Shown one piece after another: positions 22,387 through 35,000 of a stretch of 64,000 nucleotides of DNA. Both the position numbers and the translations under genes were made by a program. Below the pieces are notes generated by a model. It did not search any database. It had not been told where the DNA came from and worked only from the letters and a program-made list of their open reading frames with translations. The stretch is from Chlamydomonas reinhardtii (taxonomy: Eukaryota > Chlorophyta > Chlorophyceae > Chlamydomonadales > Chlamydomonadaceae): NCBI RefSeq assembly GCF_000002595.2, contig NC_057012.1, positions 3,297,910-3,361,909 on the forward strand, read 5' to 3'. Positions within the stretch are counted from its first letter, which is position 1. Each line of letters opens with the position of its first letter.

Positions 22387-25300
22387 CTCTGTGACCCTGT
22401 GCCCCTCATCCCGCCACGTGCCTGCACCCCTCGCACACAGAACTGCCAGTGCCTGAAGCAGCTCCAGAACATCAGCTGTCTGGAGTCGCGCTACGTGTAC
22501 GACTACTACCTTTGTGAACACGGCGCGTTCTGGTCGTGGAAGAGCATGCAGTGAGTGGTGGGAAGGAGAAGGGGCCCAATGAGCTTTTCCCGGATGTGCA
22601 GCGTTGGGCGTAACTCGATGCATGTAGCGGGCGGTGCAGCAGGCGGGTGAGCCATGCCCTACTCCATCACGGCGGGTCCGCAACTGCTCGCCACGCAAGT
22701 GACGCAACGCGTATGGCTTTCTTGCCAACTAAGGGGACAGCCAAAGATGGTGCTATTATCTGAAGACCCCTCTTTATCCTATCCCCCTCAACGGCCGCAG
22801 CTGCTTCGAGTACAGCAATCGGCCGTTGGATCAGCAGCTGTCGGGCATTCCCGAGCCTGACGCTGCGGGTGTGGTGTGGAAGAAGGGCGAGTGGCTGGTG
22901 AGTTGGAGGGGCTGCCTGTGGGAGGTGGTGGCACCGGCGTACAGCAGGGCGGCCGCGCATGTCATTGTGAGGCCACGCGCCAGGAGGCCACCTGGGAGGC
23001 CGCAGGCGGCACCGCGTCACAGTGGTGTGGCGTGTGACGGTTTGGCAACACATGGCAGTCAGTGGTGGGATGGGGTCCTGCTGGAGTGTGTGCCGCATAG
23101 CTATCCGCAGCCGATGCCCTAGGGGGCCACAGGCGTGGCGTAGCTGGATCCAAGTGGCACATGCATCCTTGGACCTACATGTGAAACTGGCTGTCATCTA
23201 CTCATTTCATTTTGCTCGCAGTCGGTAGTCGAGGGCCAGGATCCGTTCTCCTTTGGAAACGTGTCGGAGCCACCCAAGACAGCCATGAATTCGAAGCAGT
23301 TCTTTCCCCTCAGCCGCTGCCCCGACCGGTGAGGAATGATAGCGGGAAACACAAGCAGGGGACGGGGGTGACGAAGCGGTCACAGGGATGTGTGACAAGC
23401 AGGGCTGCTGGGTTTGGCAGCTGGCATGTCATCCTGCCGGGATGCATGTCATACGGCTTTAAATCACGCTCCCCCACTCACTTCACTCAAAAGTACGCAC
23501 GCACTGCCACGCCGCGCCACGCGGCTGTCTCCCCCTCCTGCAGCTGCAACGAGCGGGGCAACTGCTTCGCCTGGGGCGCGGGCCACCCGCCGCAGTGCGA
23601 CTGCGCTGCCTTTTACAGCGGCAAGGCCTGTGAGACGGTGGAGGCGGCACACTGCCCACTGGGCTGCAGCGGCCGCGGCGCATGCAAGGGCGGCTTCTGC
23701 CACTGCCAGCCCGGCTGGTGGGGGCTGGGCTGCTCGCGTAGCAAGGCGTACGAGGCTGATGGTGGGTGCACATGCAACCGAGCGCTACTGTTGCTTTGGT
23801 CCGCATGTCAGGTGTTGCTGTTTCACTTTGGCTCGACTGTTGGGCAGCAGCAGCGGAGGACAAAGCGTGTTTCTGCCTGCGCGGTACCGTGTGTGCTGAC
23901 ACGCAGAGTACGCGCCGCACCCCACGCGGCTCAAGATCTATGTGTACGACCTGCCAGAGTCCGTGGTGCACATGCGGAGCCACTCTGACGAATGGTGGGT
24001 GGCAGTTGGGTTGGGCGGGTGTCAGTGAGCGGGTGTGCTGGGCGCCCGCCAGGAGGGTGTTGCAACAGCGATTCCCGTTTCCTACGGGTGTCTGGACTCG
24101 CCCCATGCGGCCCCTCCCCCCGTCGCCGTCGTCTGACTGGCGTCATAATCGGATGCCCCCCCGCTAGCTTAGCTTGGTTTGGTTTGGTTTAGTTTGGGCT
24201 GGTATTTTACAACCCCCCCCCCCCCATCAGGCCGCTGCACTTCCCCATCTACTTGGCGGAGCACGAGTTCTTCAACCGCCTGCTGGGCGACTGGGCCACA
24301 CGCACCGAGAACCCCTGGGAGGCCAACCTGTTCTACATCCCCACCTTCACATACTACTACATCGGTAGGTGCGCAGACAGGCATCACACGGGCATGCGCG
24401 CGCGCGGTTACGCCTTAGTGATGCAGACTACCGTCCTCTGATGGTAAACTGGCGAATGGATTTGCGTTTGGCGAATGGATTTGCGTTTCGCCTGACTGTT
24501 GTGGTGACCCCGCCCCATACTAACCGCGCCACCGCACGGCCACACCGGCACGCAGCCCCTCTTACCACCACCACCATCGCCACCACCACCACTCACGCCA
24601 TCCCCCCCCCCGTGCCCCCCCCCCCCCCGCCCAGGCAACGTGGGCCAACCCGGCAAGCTGTTCAGCCGGGTGGTGTCGTACGTACGGCACAACTACCCCT
24701 TCTGGAACATGACGGGGGGTCGAAACCACATCCTCACCTCCGTCAACGACCGGGGGTGCTGCGACATCTACAGGCTGGGCCCAGACGTGCAGCGGCCAAT
24801 CAAGGTGCGCTTTGGCACGGCTTTCGCCTGTGGGCTGTAGGCTGTGGGCTGTGGGCTTGTGCGCGCGAACGAGCGCGTGTTTGGGGCTGGAGGGCAATTC
24901 CAGGCGTGTGTCAGTGCTCGCGTAACAGCACAGACAGTCTTAATGGGCGTGCATCGTCGCGCTGCTGCAATGATGCCAGGGTGTGCGGCTACTGGCTCCT
25001 GCTGAACAGCTGGGGCGGTTTGTTTCGTACAGGCTCTCGCAAAAACACACCTGCAGTATGTACGTTGTGTGCCCTTTAATGCACTGGGCACACCCTCCTC
25101 TTTTGCTTTTCAAGTACGCACACACGGACGCACACACACACACACACACACAGGCACACACATGCATTCCTCCATGCTTCCTCCCTTGTGTGCTCTCCCA
25201 ACACACGCGCAGCTGGTGCACTTCGCCCAGAGCGGCAAGGTGGCACTGCGCGGCCGCCGGGCCGCCGCCGCCGCCGGCGTGAACGAGTCCATGCTGCTGG

Positions 25301-26992
25301 ACGGGCAGCAGCTGGGTTGGTTCATCAAGGAGCGGCTGTGGGAGGTGAGCTGCTGTGCCTGACCTATCCTTGGGGGCCATCCATCTGCCTGCTTATGTCC
25401 ATGTGTCAAGGGGAACGCACGGTATGTGCGTGTGTACACAAAGCAGGGGAAGAGGCTGTGTACATGGTTGTAGGCGTCTGCCTCTGCTCACCCTACCTGG
25501 CCTCTCCTTCTCAAGCCCCCGCCCTGCCTACCTCGCTTGACTTCTCCTTCTCTGTACCATCGTTGCAACCCCCCCCCCCTGCAACTGTACCTGCCTACAA
25601 CTTCACTTCTTAATTAATCATGAATGTACCCCCCCCCCCCCGCCCCACCGCCTGTTCCGCACTGCCGCCACAGGACCCGGCGCTGCTGGCCGCCCTCATT
25701 GAGTACCAGCACCTCAACGCCAGCGGCCGCCCGCGGTTCCGGGGCTTCCCGCGGTACCAGTGGGAGGCGCTGTGGGCGGAGAAGGAGCCGTGCTACAGGT
25801 GTGGGGTAGGGCGGGGCGGGGCGGGGCGGGGCGGGGCGGGGCGGGGCGGGGCGGGGCGGGGCGGGGCGGGGCGGGGCGGGGCGGGGCGGGGCGGGGCGGG
25901 GCGGGGCGGGGCGGGGCGGGGCGGAGCGGGGCGGGGCGGGGCGCCAGATTGCTGCAGGAACGGCTAGGTGAAGAGGAGGAAGGTACTTGGCGGGTTGTGG
26001 CGGCTGCGGCGTACGCGGGCGCTCAAACCTACCCCATAGTACTCTCCCATGCACGCGCTCACACACACACACACACATGTGCGTCTGGGCGGGCTTTGTT
26101 GTTGTTTCTAACTCACATGTATGTGTCATCGCAATCACCCAGGCCCGAGCACGATGTGGCGTTTCCCAACTACCTGCCCGCCACCGAACACGGCAGCTGG
26201 ACCAAGTCGCTCCAGGTGTGTGTGGTGGGGGGGGCGGGCGTAAGGTTATTCCAAAACCCTATGTAAGCCAACCGAGTGAGTGAGTGAGTGGAGGGGGGTT
26301 TACATGCCCAAGCCCAACGTAGTAGGTCCCAATAGTCAAGAAGTCGGTGTATGTGTGTAAAGACCAGCCCAAACTGAAGGGAAGCAAGCCAAACTAGCGG
26401 AGCACAGGGGGGCGTTGGCCGTCCATGGAGCCGTCCGGTGGCAGTCTACATGTGGGATCTGATGAGCACCCCCGCGCTTGGAAGGCGTATTACGTCGGCC
26501 ACCCGTGACTCCTGGACATGCGCAGTTGGCCCCGCTTGTGGCGCAACACACAGATTGATGTCCACATACGCTACGAGATAGGTACCCACACACTTCGTGT
26601 CTGATGCTTGAGATTTATCTTGCGTGTGCTGTTGCAGGATGCCTACATCTACGCCGATCCTGCGACCTATGGCGGCGCCGTGACCCACAACTCCAGTCGG
26701 CCGCGGCCCGTGCTGTTCTCGTTCGACGGCTTCTCCAAACCCGACATGGCATACAGCGGTGGCGTGCGTCAGGGTCTGCTGGCATTGTTTGGCAACACCA
26801 CCCGCCCCGACGTCAGCATCAATAAAGGTGGGAAGGCTGCATCTGCAAAGGCTGATGGGCTCGGGTCTTCCGACAGCGGAATGCTCGAGTTAAATGGTTG
26901 CTTGTTGCCTAGCTCTCGCCAACGTCCTAGATTCCGGCGCCGGGTATCTCAAAACCTGCATTTCGCGTCCGCCGCTGCCGCCACCATCACCA

Positions 26993-27035
<43 letters not shown>

Positions 27036-27832
27036 GTTGAGCCCGGCCACATTCCCACTCCCTGCAGGCGGCGGGCCCAGCCTGATGCTCAGGAGCCGCT
27101 TCTGCTTCACGCCCATGGGCTTCGGCTGGGGCGTGCGCCTGACGCAGGCGGCCATGACGGGCTGCGTGCCCGTCATGGTGCAGGACCACGTGTGGCCGGT
27201 GGGTGTGCGGCAGCACGTGCTAGGCCGCGGCAGCGGTGCGAGCACAGCGGCATGAGGTTCATTGCATTTGTGAACATGATTCCTGCATCCCGCACTTGAG
27301 TGCTTTGCATCGTTGAAGCCCTTAAGGTCAGCATTTCTGCCTGGTTGTGCATCGACTACCGTAACTACCAACTGCCATGACAACCTGCTAACCACACTTT
27401 ATAGACGCTGTGGGACGTGCTGCCATACGAGAAGTTCTCCATACGCGTCAGCCGCCACAACCTGTACCGTCTGTTTGAGATCCTGGATTCCATAACGGCC
27501 GAGGAGCTGGCGTCGCTGCAGGCGGGGCTGGCGCACTGGCACAGGTGGGCTGGGGTTACTGGATGTGAGGGTACCAGGGTGCAAAGGCAACGGGCTGCCG
27601 GTGTGCGGCACCGTGGCGTGTTAGTTTTTGTGGTTGCGCTGCCAGCGCCTGCTAGATGCATGGCTGCTCAGACCTGTTGTCAAAACCTGCACGCGCTTTG
27701 ACTCTTTGCCTCGTTTTCTCGGCGGTCCGCAGGGCATTTGTGTGGCAGCCCGAGTTTGGCGGGTTGGCCTACAACTACACGCTGGAGTCCTTGCAGCGGC
27801 GGCTCAGCAACATGTGGACTGCCATGTTCTGA
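21448..27832 (+). CDS. Exostosin-like glycosyltransferase (GT47) with EGF-like Cys-rich module
   Basis: Sixteen exons: 21448-21559, 22025-22122, 22441-22550, 22801-22897, 23222-23328, 23544-23761, 23907-23994, 24231-24364, 24635-24804, 25213-25344, 25674-25798, 26143-26215, 26638-26827, 27068-27198, 27405-27544, 27733-27832; 674 residues, all phases close. Residues 1-22 (MVMLRRTFVALVCWAWASHT) form a signal peptide or anchor. Residues 39-175 are a Cys-containing stem. Residues 176-247 hold two EGF-like modules (CNERGNCFAWG, CDCAAFYSGKAC, CSGRGACKGGFCHC, GWWGLGC). The exostosin domain starts at RLKIYVYDLP (about 255) and includes LFYIPTFTYYYIG, HILTSVNDRGCCD, RPRPVLFSFDG and the donor-site block SRFCFTPMGFGWGVRLTQ followed by AAMTGCVPVMV. 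GT47 enzymes build cell-wall or glycoprotein glycans in the Golgi; in Chlamydomonas such EGF-exostosin proteins are numerous. The acceptor sugar cannot be told. Confidence 0.88.
22316..22384. repeat. AC microsatellite, about 33 units, GT47 intron 2
   Basis: A long, nearly perfect AC run lies about 56 bp before the exon 3 acceptor. Confidence 0.92.
24165..24225 (+). mobile_element. Dispersed intronic element, family A, copy 3
   Basis: TTTGGTTTAGTTTGGGCTGG, TATTTTACAA and a long C run end five bases before the exon 8 acceptor of the GT47 gene. This copy is in the opposite orientation relative to transcription from the OPR, GDI and kinase copies, and correspondingly at the 3' rather than the 5' end of its intron. 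Confidence 0.65.
25611..25640 (+). repeat. Dispersed TCATGAATGTA motif, GT47 intron 10
   Basis: TTAATTAATCATGAATGTAC runs into a C tract in the last 65 bases of intron 10. It shares the core with the copies in OPR and Pelota introns. Confidence 0.6.
25806..25945 (+). repeat. GGGGC pentanucleotide array, about 27 units, GT47 intron 11
   Basis: A head-to-tail array of GGGGC begins within ten bases of the exon 11 donor, with one GGAGC variant near its right end. Every unit supplies a G4 run, so the transcript could form stacked G-quadruplexes. Confidence 0.95.
26290..26445 (-). mobile_element. Diverged family A-like segment, GT47 intron 12
   Basis: The segment holds GGGGGGTTTACATGCCCAAG, then GTAAAGACCAGCCCAAACTG about 55 bp later, then GGCCGTCCATGGAGCCGTCC, which resembles the GACGG inverted-repeat block of copy 2 in reverse. 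The order matches family A read on the minus strand, more diverged. Confidence 0.45.
26993..27032. repeat. CA microsatellite, GT47 intron 13
   Basis: About 19 CA units lie some 35 bp before the exon 14 acceptor. Confidence 0.9.
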
Positions 27833-27873
27833 AGCAGCTGGCGTTGTCCATTGAAGCAGCTGGCGTTGTCCAC
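27830..27873 (+). repeat. 22-bp tandem duplication at the GT47 stop codon
   Basis: Two copies of a 22-bp unit beginning TGAAGCAGCTGGCG lie end to end and differ only at the last base. The first copy starts with the stop codon itself. Confidence 0.9.
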
Positions 27874-29054
27874 TGTCTATTGATGCTTGGTCCGTGCAGG
27901 AGTGCAAGTGTGCGCGAGTGAGTGGATGGAGTTGGCTGGGACGTGGTACTGAAGTTCTTGTGTGTGGAGAGGAAGTGTGCGTGTTTGTGTGGCTTGACGG
28001 GGCAGTGCAGGGCAAGGACTTGCTGAGTGCATACACCGCGCCAGATTTTGGGACTACACTTAATAAGCGCGCTGGGGCGGGACGGCGTGTGCTGCCGTGA
28101 GTTCAGCACGGAGGTTGGAGCGCTGAGAAGTTGCACTGAGGGCATTCGCATACAGGTATTGGGTTCGGCGGGCTGAGGTGGCGACCACGGTGGCGACTGG
28201 CGAGTCTGCAAGTGTGCTAAGTTCTGGTGGTGTAGCAGGGTAGCCGGTCACAAGGCATCTCAAGATGTCATCAAAGGTCAAAGGAATTTGGGTTTCTCCC
28301 ACAAGTGGTGGGCTGAATGAGGGACTGAAGGCGTAAACTGTGCAGCCCAATGAACGTACGGATGAAGGCACGTGTTTGCGCACGAGACAGCGAGACAATA
28401 CTCGCGGTAAGATACTGAATACTGGTGAAAGCGTTACACATCTTACTTGCCCTTGGGTGCCCCACGAAGGAGGCGCGGGCAAGTCTGCATCCATGCTATG
28501 CATCAATGTAAACGCGGCAACGCAGAGCTAGATCCAGAGTCAGCAATGCGTTTGGCGACCGGCAGCAGCACAGCTTTCATCCCGCACATCGACACATCCT
28601 GCCAGCTACCGTCGGTACAGTAACAGCGCGCGAACGACGCACCAATGCCTTGTCCCTTCTTGCTACGCATTTATGTGGGCACGGGTGGGAACCACACACA
28701 TCGGGACTACGCTTTCCTGCCCCTTGCCATGTTCCATCACGAGCTTTCATCCCGCACTGCACGCACACACCATCCTCAACGCAGGTCCACGACCACGGAG
28801 AAATGCAGCATAGAGAAGACCTCCCGTTCACAGCCCCCGTCAATGCAATACTACTGATTGCGCCCGGTTCTGTCCTAGACACAACTCCTGCCAACTTGGG
28901 CCTGTCCTTTACGTGCCGATTGCCGTAACATACGCACGCAAGAATCCGGTGCTATCATGCGCGACTTGACCTGTCCCATCGTGGGGGCGTGAGGCGCCCA
29001 TGCTGCCGCGCATGCGCCTCTGTGTAGCGCGCGCTCGTCACTGCTCGTTGCGCC
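27833..29054. other. Intergenic, convergent 3' regions of GT47 and FNBP4-like genes
   Basis: About 1.2 kb with no recognisable coding sequence. It holds both 3' UTRs. TGTAA on the plus strand at 28507-28511 and on the minus strand at 28434-28438 would make the two transcripts overlap by some tens of bases. The 16-mer AGCTTTCATCCCGCAC occurs twice (about 28573 and 28741). Confidence 0.45.
28507..28511 (+). terminator. Candidate polyadenylation signal TGTAA, GT47 gene
   Basis: First plus-strand TGTAA after the GT47 stop, about 675 nt downstream. Confidence 0.35.
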
Positions 29055-32000
29055 TCAGGTGGGCCGAACCCAGCGCGTCTCCTGTGTGGGTAAGAGGAGC
29101 AGCGGAGAGGGCAGGAAGCGAGAGATGCTGTTGGCTGCTGGTCCCACGCGGCACAAATAAGGGCGTGTTGACGAGTAGTCTAACCCGGTGCATTGGAAGA
29201 CCCCAAGTATGTGGACTCCGACGCGAGTCGGTCGCTGTGAGCTCCGGCGCAGCAACTCGTGCCCGAGCATGCGCGCGTGTTGGTACCGGACCAAGTGCCA
29301 GAGGCCGCATAGCAGCAACAGGGCGCTTTCTCCTGCGACTTACGAGTCTGCTGCGACATCGAGCACGACATCAGGATAGAAGCAGACACACGGCAAGCAA
29401 AGCGCCTTTGCCTCATACAAGAAATAGGGCAAGCCGCCGCTCGTCCTCACCTGGCAATGCTGTGCTGTGCCCGCACTTACCTGCCGCTCGTGTATCCGAC
29501 CAGTCGGGCGGCTAAAGCAGAGCAGCAGCGCCCACCGTGCACCTCGCGCCAATGCGGGCTGGAGCCGCAACGGTGTGCTCCGCCAACGCCACTCGTACTC
29601 ATCAGTCAGCAATCGGGCGTGCGGAAGCTGCTTGCTCCGAGCAATGTCCGCAACGCGATTCATGCCCGCTCTGCTCAGTAGCTGACCAGTAAACGCACGC
29701 ATCCCAGTGCTGGAGGCGCCACACGCCCCGAGCCCGGCCGCTCAGCGCCCCGGCACCAAGCCAGGTTAGCCATACGGCTGCAACCCCACATCGCGGTTTG
29801 GGTTCTTGGGCCCGCCGCCCCGCAGCCGACACGCCCATCCGATATCCAAGGCAACCTTCACGAAATTTGTTCCTGTTCTTGTCCCCACGCCTTGCCCCTG
29901 TCCCGGGCATCCGCTGCCGCAGGCTCCGGCACGCACGTGCACCCGGCCGCTTTCCGACTGAGACCCAATCCAGACTGTTTAACCTGTTTCGGTCTTCGAA
30001 CGTACCTTCGTTGCAAGGTTCCCATAGTAGACGTCGCCGGTAGACTTGTCCCACATGGCACGCCAGCCCGACGGCAGGCCCGCGGATAGCGCGTCCAGGT
30101 CAGGCCGGCTGTTGCAGTTGAGCACCCCGGCACCGCCCGCCGCGCCGCCGCCACCAGCACCACTGCTGCCGGCCGCCGCAGCGTCAACGGCGCCAGCGGT
30201 AGTCAAAAGCTTCTCCTTCTTTTCCTTCTTTTCCTTCTTCTCCTTCTTTTCTTTCTTCTCCTTTTTCTCCTTCTTGTCCTTCTTGGTTGCTGCGCCATCC
30301 GCGCCCTCGGCCATTTTGGGAAACCGCGAGCGCCAGTCTCCCAGTGGCTGCGTCAGGGGGCAGGGCGTGGCGCAGGTCAGAGTACGGCGGTTGCGTCAGG
30401 GAGCACAAACGTACAGCTGGGAACAAAAAAGGCCAGACGGAAAACCTGGTCGGGGGCCGCAACGGACGTCCCCGCCAGCACGCGCGGCCAGTCGCAGCCG
30501 CCACCCTTGCTGCGCGCGCCGCCACCACTCACCGCAAAGTTGGCATTGCTGGTGGCTGCGCCCGTGACCTGCTGCTCCCACTTCCAGCGCTCCAGCTCCG
30601 CCTTGCGCTTCCGCTCCAGCGCATTGGGGTCTTCCGCCTCTGCCGCCTGCGCCGCGCACATAAAGTTCGTGTCCTCTCAAACGCACACACAAACGGATGT
30701 ATGCATCATACAGGGACACGGGTCATAGGCTGACGGTGCGCGCGAGCCGCCAGGGCGGTACCGTACGCAGTCACAGCCCCGACAGCTGCGCACGACGCAA
30801 CCGCAGCTGCCAGCGCGCAACCACATCACACAGAGCAGCAAGCCCACTGCACGCACCTTGCGGGCCGCCTTCTCCTCCTCCGCCTCCAGCTCCCGCTGTG
30901 CTGCGCTCCATTTCTGGACCATCGCCCCCATCTTGCCGCCCAGGCCGCCACCGCCGCCACCACCTGCCTTGACCTTCTTGGAGCCGACAGCGGCGGCGCC
31001 GCCGCCACCTGCTGCGCTGGCTCCGCCAACCAACACGGCGCCTGCAGCCGTTGCCTTGCGCCGCGCCGCCGCCAGCGCCGCTGCAGCGTCCGGCGCGGTC
31101 GCCGCATGCATGTTCAGCAGGTCGAGTGGCGGCGGGGTGGGCGAGGCGCTCGCACGGCCTGACTGGGGCTCGGGCGTGCCCTCCGCACCTGCGGCTGCCG
31201 GATTGCGGATGGGCTCCGCCCGGTACTCCTTGGCGCTCTTGACTTCCGGTCTTGCTGCTGCACCCTCGGCATCCACGCCCGCTGCGCCCGCCGCCCCGTA
31301 CCCCAGGTACGAATTGACGTACTGCAGCGCCTCGTACCCGGCGGGCGTCGAAGCCGGCGGCGGCGGCATGCCGTACGCATACCCGTACGCCTGACTCATG
31401 TACGTGTCGTACGCACTGGCGCCGTACGCCGCACCCGAGGCGTACGCCGCCGCCGCCGCCTCAAAGCCCGGAGGCAGCGCCGCACCCGGCGCCGCGCCCG
31501 GCAACCCCGCGCCGGCATCATGTGAGTAGTGTGGGTAGTAGTGGGCCGCGACTGCTGCCGTCGCGGCGGCGGCATTGGCTGCAGTGGAGGCGGGTGCGAC
31601 GGCGGCAGGGGCAGCGGCGGCCGTCCCTGCGCCAGCTGCTTCGTCATCGTCATCAATGGCCATGTCATCGCTGCCGTCTTCCGTGTCTGCCGCGTGGGGT
31701 GGCGGCGGCGGAGCCTCAGGCGGCAGGGGCGGCGGCGAGCCGGGCAGCGGCGGCAGACCCACATCCGGGGGTGGCGGCGGCGGTGACCCAGGCGGTGGCG
31801 GGTGGGCGGGGCTGGGCGGCGGCGGGTCCGCAGCGGACTGCTCGGCTTGAGTTGACGTCGCTACCGCCGTCTCCGGGCTTCCTGGCGCAGTGCTGCGGGC
31901 GTCGGGTGGCTGTTGCGGCCCAGCCACCGCCTCTTCCGCCTCTTCCAGTAGCTCCCCCTCCTCCATGTCCACGTCCCCATCAGCGCCAGGCTCCGATCCC

Positions 32001-35000
32001 GCCGCTCCAGCTTGCACCTCCTCTGCCCCCGCCTGCTCCTCGTCCGCGACCTCGGCAGTTGCCTTGCCCGCCTGACTCTCGCCGCCCACAGTAATGGAGC
32101 GCGCGCCAGCCGGTCCATTTGGCCTTCCTGCCACTGGGTCTGCATCTAATGCCTCTGGTGCTGGTGCTGGCGACACAGCCCCTTTAATGGGCGCCGCATC
32201 AGCAGACGCCGCCGCCGCAGGTCTGCCGCAGGCGCCAGCACCAGCACTGGCAGCGGCGCCGGCGGTAGCGGCGGCGCCAGGCAGCTCCCGGCTCCGCTCC
32301 GCGTCAACACGAGCCTGTTGCGCCGGGTGGAAGGACCAGCGGCGGTCAGAGCAGCTAGCCGCCGACACCAACGCAGGATACCGGTAGCCCAGGCCAACAG
32401 CTCATGCCGCACATCACGCGACTGCACCCGCACGCCTGATGCACACACGTCAACGCAGCGTCGCAGCCCCAAAAATGCTGCGGCGTTCCAACATCGCCTC
32501 CTCCTAAGTAGCCATGCCTGGAGGCCCCCCGTCACTCACCTGGGGTAGTGCCTCCAGGAGCAGCCGCACCGCGCCCACCATGTGCCGCTCCAGGGCCGGC
32601 CACGTCACAGCGTCCGCCGGCTGCCCCGCCGCCGCCGCCGCCGCCTGCTGCGCTGCCAGCACCCGCCAGTCGGCGGCGCGCACCTGCGCCTCCACCGCCA
32701 GCCGCACCAGCGGTGACAGGCTCTGGGCAGCAGGTTTGCACACACACGGAGTGTGGAAATACATCAAGGAAAAGAATTAACCCCAAGGTAAGGTCCAACG
32801 AGTGTCCTACACGCCGGCGGCATGGCCGACCGCCTGTCGATGAAGCCGGTCAACACGATGTGTTTCGTTGCTTGACAGGCCCAAACACCAGCAGGGTGAC
32901 ACGCAGGCCCCACCCACCTCCATGTAGCCACGCGCCGCCACCTCCGCTTCCGTCTCGAGCGCCGCCATCACCTGCGCAACAGTTGAGCAGCAGGCCAGCC
33001 TGGGTCGGCAATGCATGCCTTCGGCTCCCAAGGTGCGCAGCCACACAATCCCAGTGCCTTGACCTCTGCGCGGCCGATTGCAGCTGTCCTGCCACTTCCA
33101 GCCATGCACTTTGCCTTCTGGCGGTAGCTACTGACACCTCCCACCCCAACCACCGCAACCCACCTGGTGTATGTGCGGCTGCGGCGGCCGCAGCACCATG
33201 TCCGTCACAGCCTGCAGCAGCTCCATTGCCGCCGCCGCAGCTGCCGCCTCGCCCTGTCCTGAGGCGGCATCAGCAGCGTCCGGCGCTGCAGCGGCGGCAC
33301 CGCTGCTGGCGGCGGGCGCGGCAGCGGCGGGCCGCCTGCCAGCGCCTGCATCCACGTCTGCTGCCTCGCCAGTGTGCTGCTCAGACCCGTCCCCCGCCCT
33401 CACTGCTGGTGCCCGCTCCTGCGCTGCAGCCAGTGCCGAGTTCGGCGGGACAGACGGCTGGACTTCCTCCTCCTCCTCCTCTGCCCCGGGCCCTCTGTCG
33501 TCGACCTCCATGCCGCCCTCTGCCGCAGGTGACGGCCCCGCTTCCCCTGCCTTGCCGGCTTCCCCGGCATCCGCCGGCTCCTCGCTGCCAGCCGCACGCA
33601 CGGCATCGTTGAGGATCGCATCACCGTCCTCCTGATCCTCCTCCCCGTTCTCCTTCTCAGCCTGTGCGGCCTCCGCCTCCGCCGCCTCTGCCTCCGCCGC
33701 CCCGGGCCCCACGGGCGGCGGCAGCAGCTGATCTGGGTCGGCCCCGTTGGGCGGCTCCCACGCGACCTCGCCACTGGTCAGGTTCCAGAAGTAGGTCCGC
33801 CCTGAGCCGCCGTCCAGGCACTTGCACCACTCGGGCGCCCCCACCAGGTACCCAAGCAGCTGTTGCTCCTCGGAGCTGCCGCTGGCGCCCACGCCCGCAC
33901 CCGCGCTCAAGCCCGCAGCCGCCAGTTCCCCTGCGCTGTCATGCGCGGGAACATCGCCGGCACCAGCACTAGCATCAGCACCAGCGACCGCGTCAACAGC
34001 TGCCGGATCAGCAGATGCGGTCGCGCCGGCCTCCCCGCCATTCGCGGTTGCGCCTGGTGCCGCTTCTGCTGCCTCCCGGTGCGGCTGTGGCGGCAGCGGC
34101 GGCGGCTCATCGCCGCCGTCCTCCAGCAGCCCGCTGGCTTCGAGCTCCTGCATGAAGCTAGCCAGCTGTGGCAGAGGAGCCGCAGGAGGCACACGAGCAT
34201 GGCAGGCAGCGTGGTGACCGTTAGTTGGTGCATGCAAGCTGCGTACAGCTGCAACAGCACCAGCGCATGAGCCCTGGTGGGCAGAACCCTCCTGCCTGGC
34301 CGCTCCCTGGCAGCTCCACTCACCTCCGTGTCCATGCCGTCACCCTGTTGCTGTGCGGCTGGAGCTGCCTGGTCCTCTGTCACCCCGACCGCGGCTGCAT
34401 CTTCCACCGGGCCTGACCCCGTCGGCGTGTTTGACGCCGGCACGGCCGAGTCACCGGCAGCGGCGCGGCCCGCCCCCGCGGCTCCCTCCTGCTCCTCCGC
34501 CAGCTCCTCGTCGTCATCGTCTGAGGCAGCCACGTCCCTGTGAAGTGCGCAGAGTGCACCCATGCGCAATGAAGACCACTGGTGACCCATGGGCACACGC
34601 CGCGGCGCTAACGGCACACGCGCACGGTACACCCTATGCTTTAGTACGGTACGCACCATCGCTGCGTATGTGCACCCTAGCGCCCTCCCCGCCCAGCCCG
34701 GCCCTGGCACCCACCCGTAGCCCAGTAGCGCGGCCAGACCGCCCTCGCCCTCGGGCTCGGCCGAGCCGCGACCTCCCGCCTGCGCCGCGTGTGCCGCCGC
34801 GGCCCCGGCCGCCGAGGCCGAGGGGGCGCCTGCTGCTGCCGCTACTGCCGCGGCAGCGGGCGGCGGGCGGCGCGGTATCCGGGTGATGGTGGTCACTACC
34901 GTGAAGGGGCCCGGTGCCGGCGCCATGCTAGCGCTTGGCTGGGGTGCAGCTTGTAGGTCTGGCGGACGACGGAAGGAAGGCAAAGTGTGTAGGCATGGGG

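Noticed and set aside
29000-29515. 171-codon plus-strand ORF inside the last FNBP4 intron as a nested gene
   Set aside because: Basic, Arg/Ser-rich composition without domain, splice consensus or codon bias; most likely chance.
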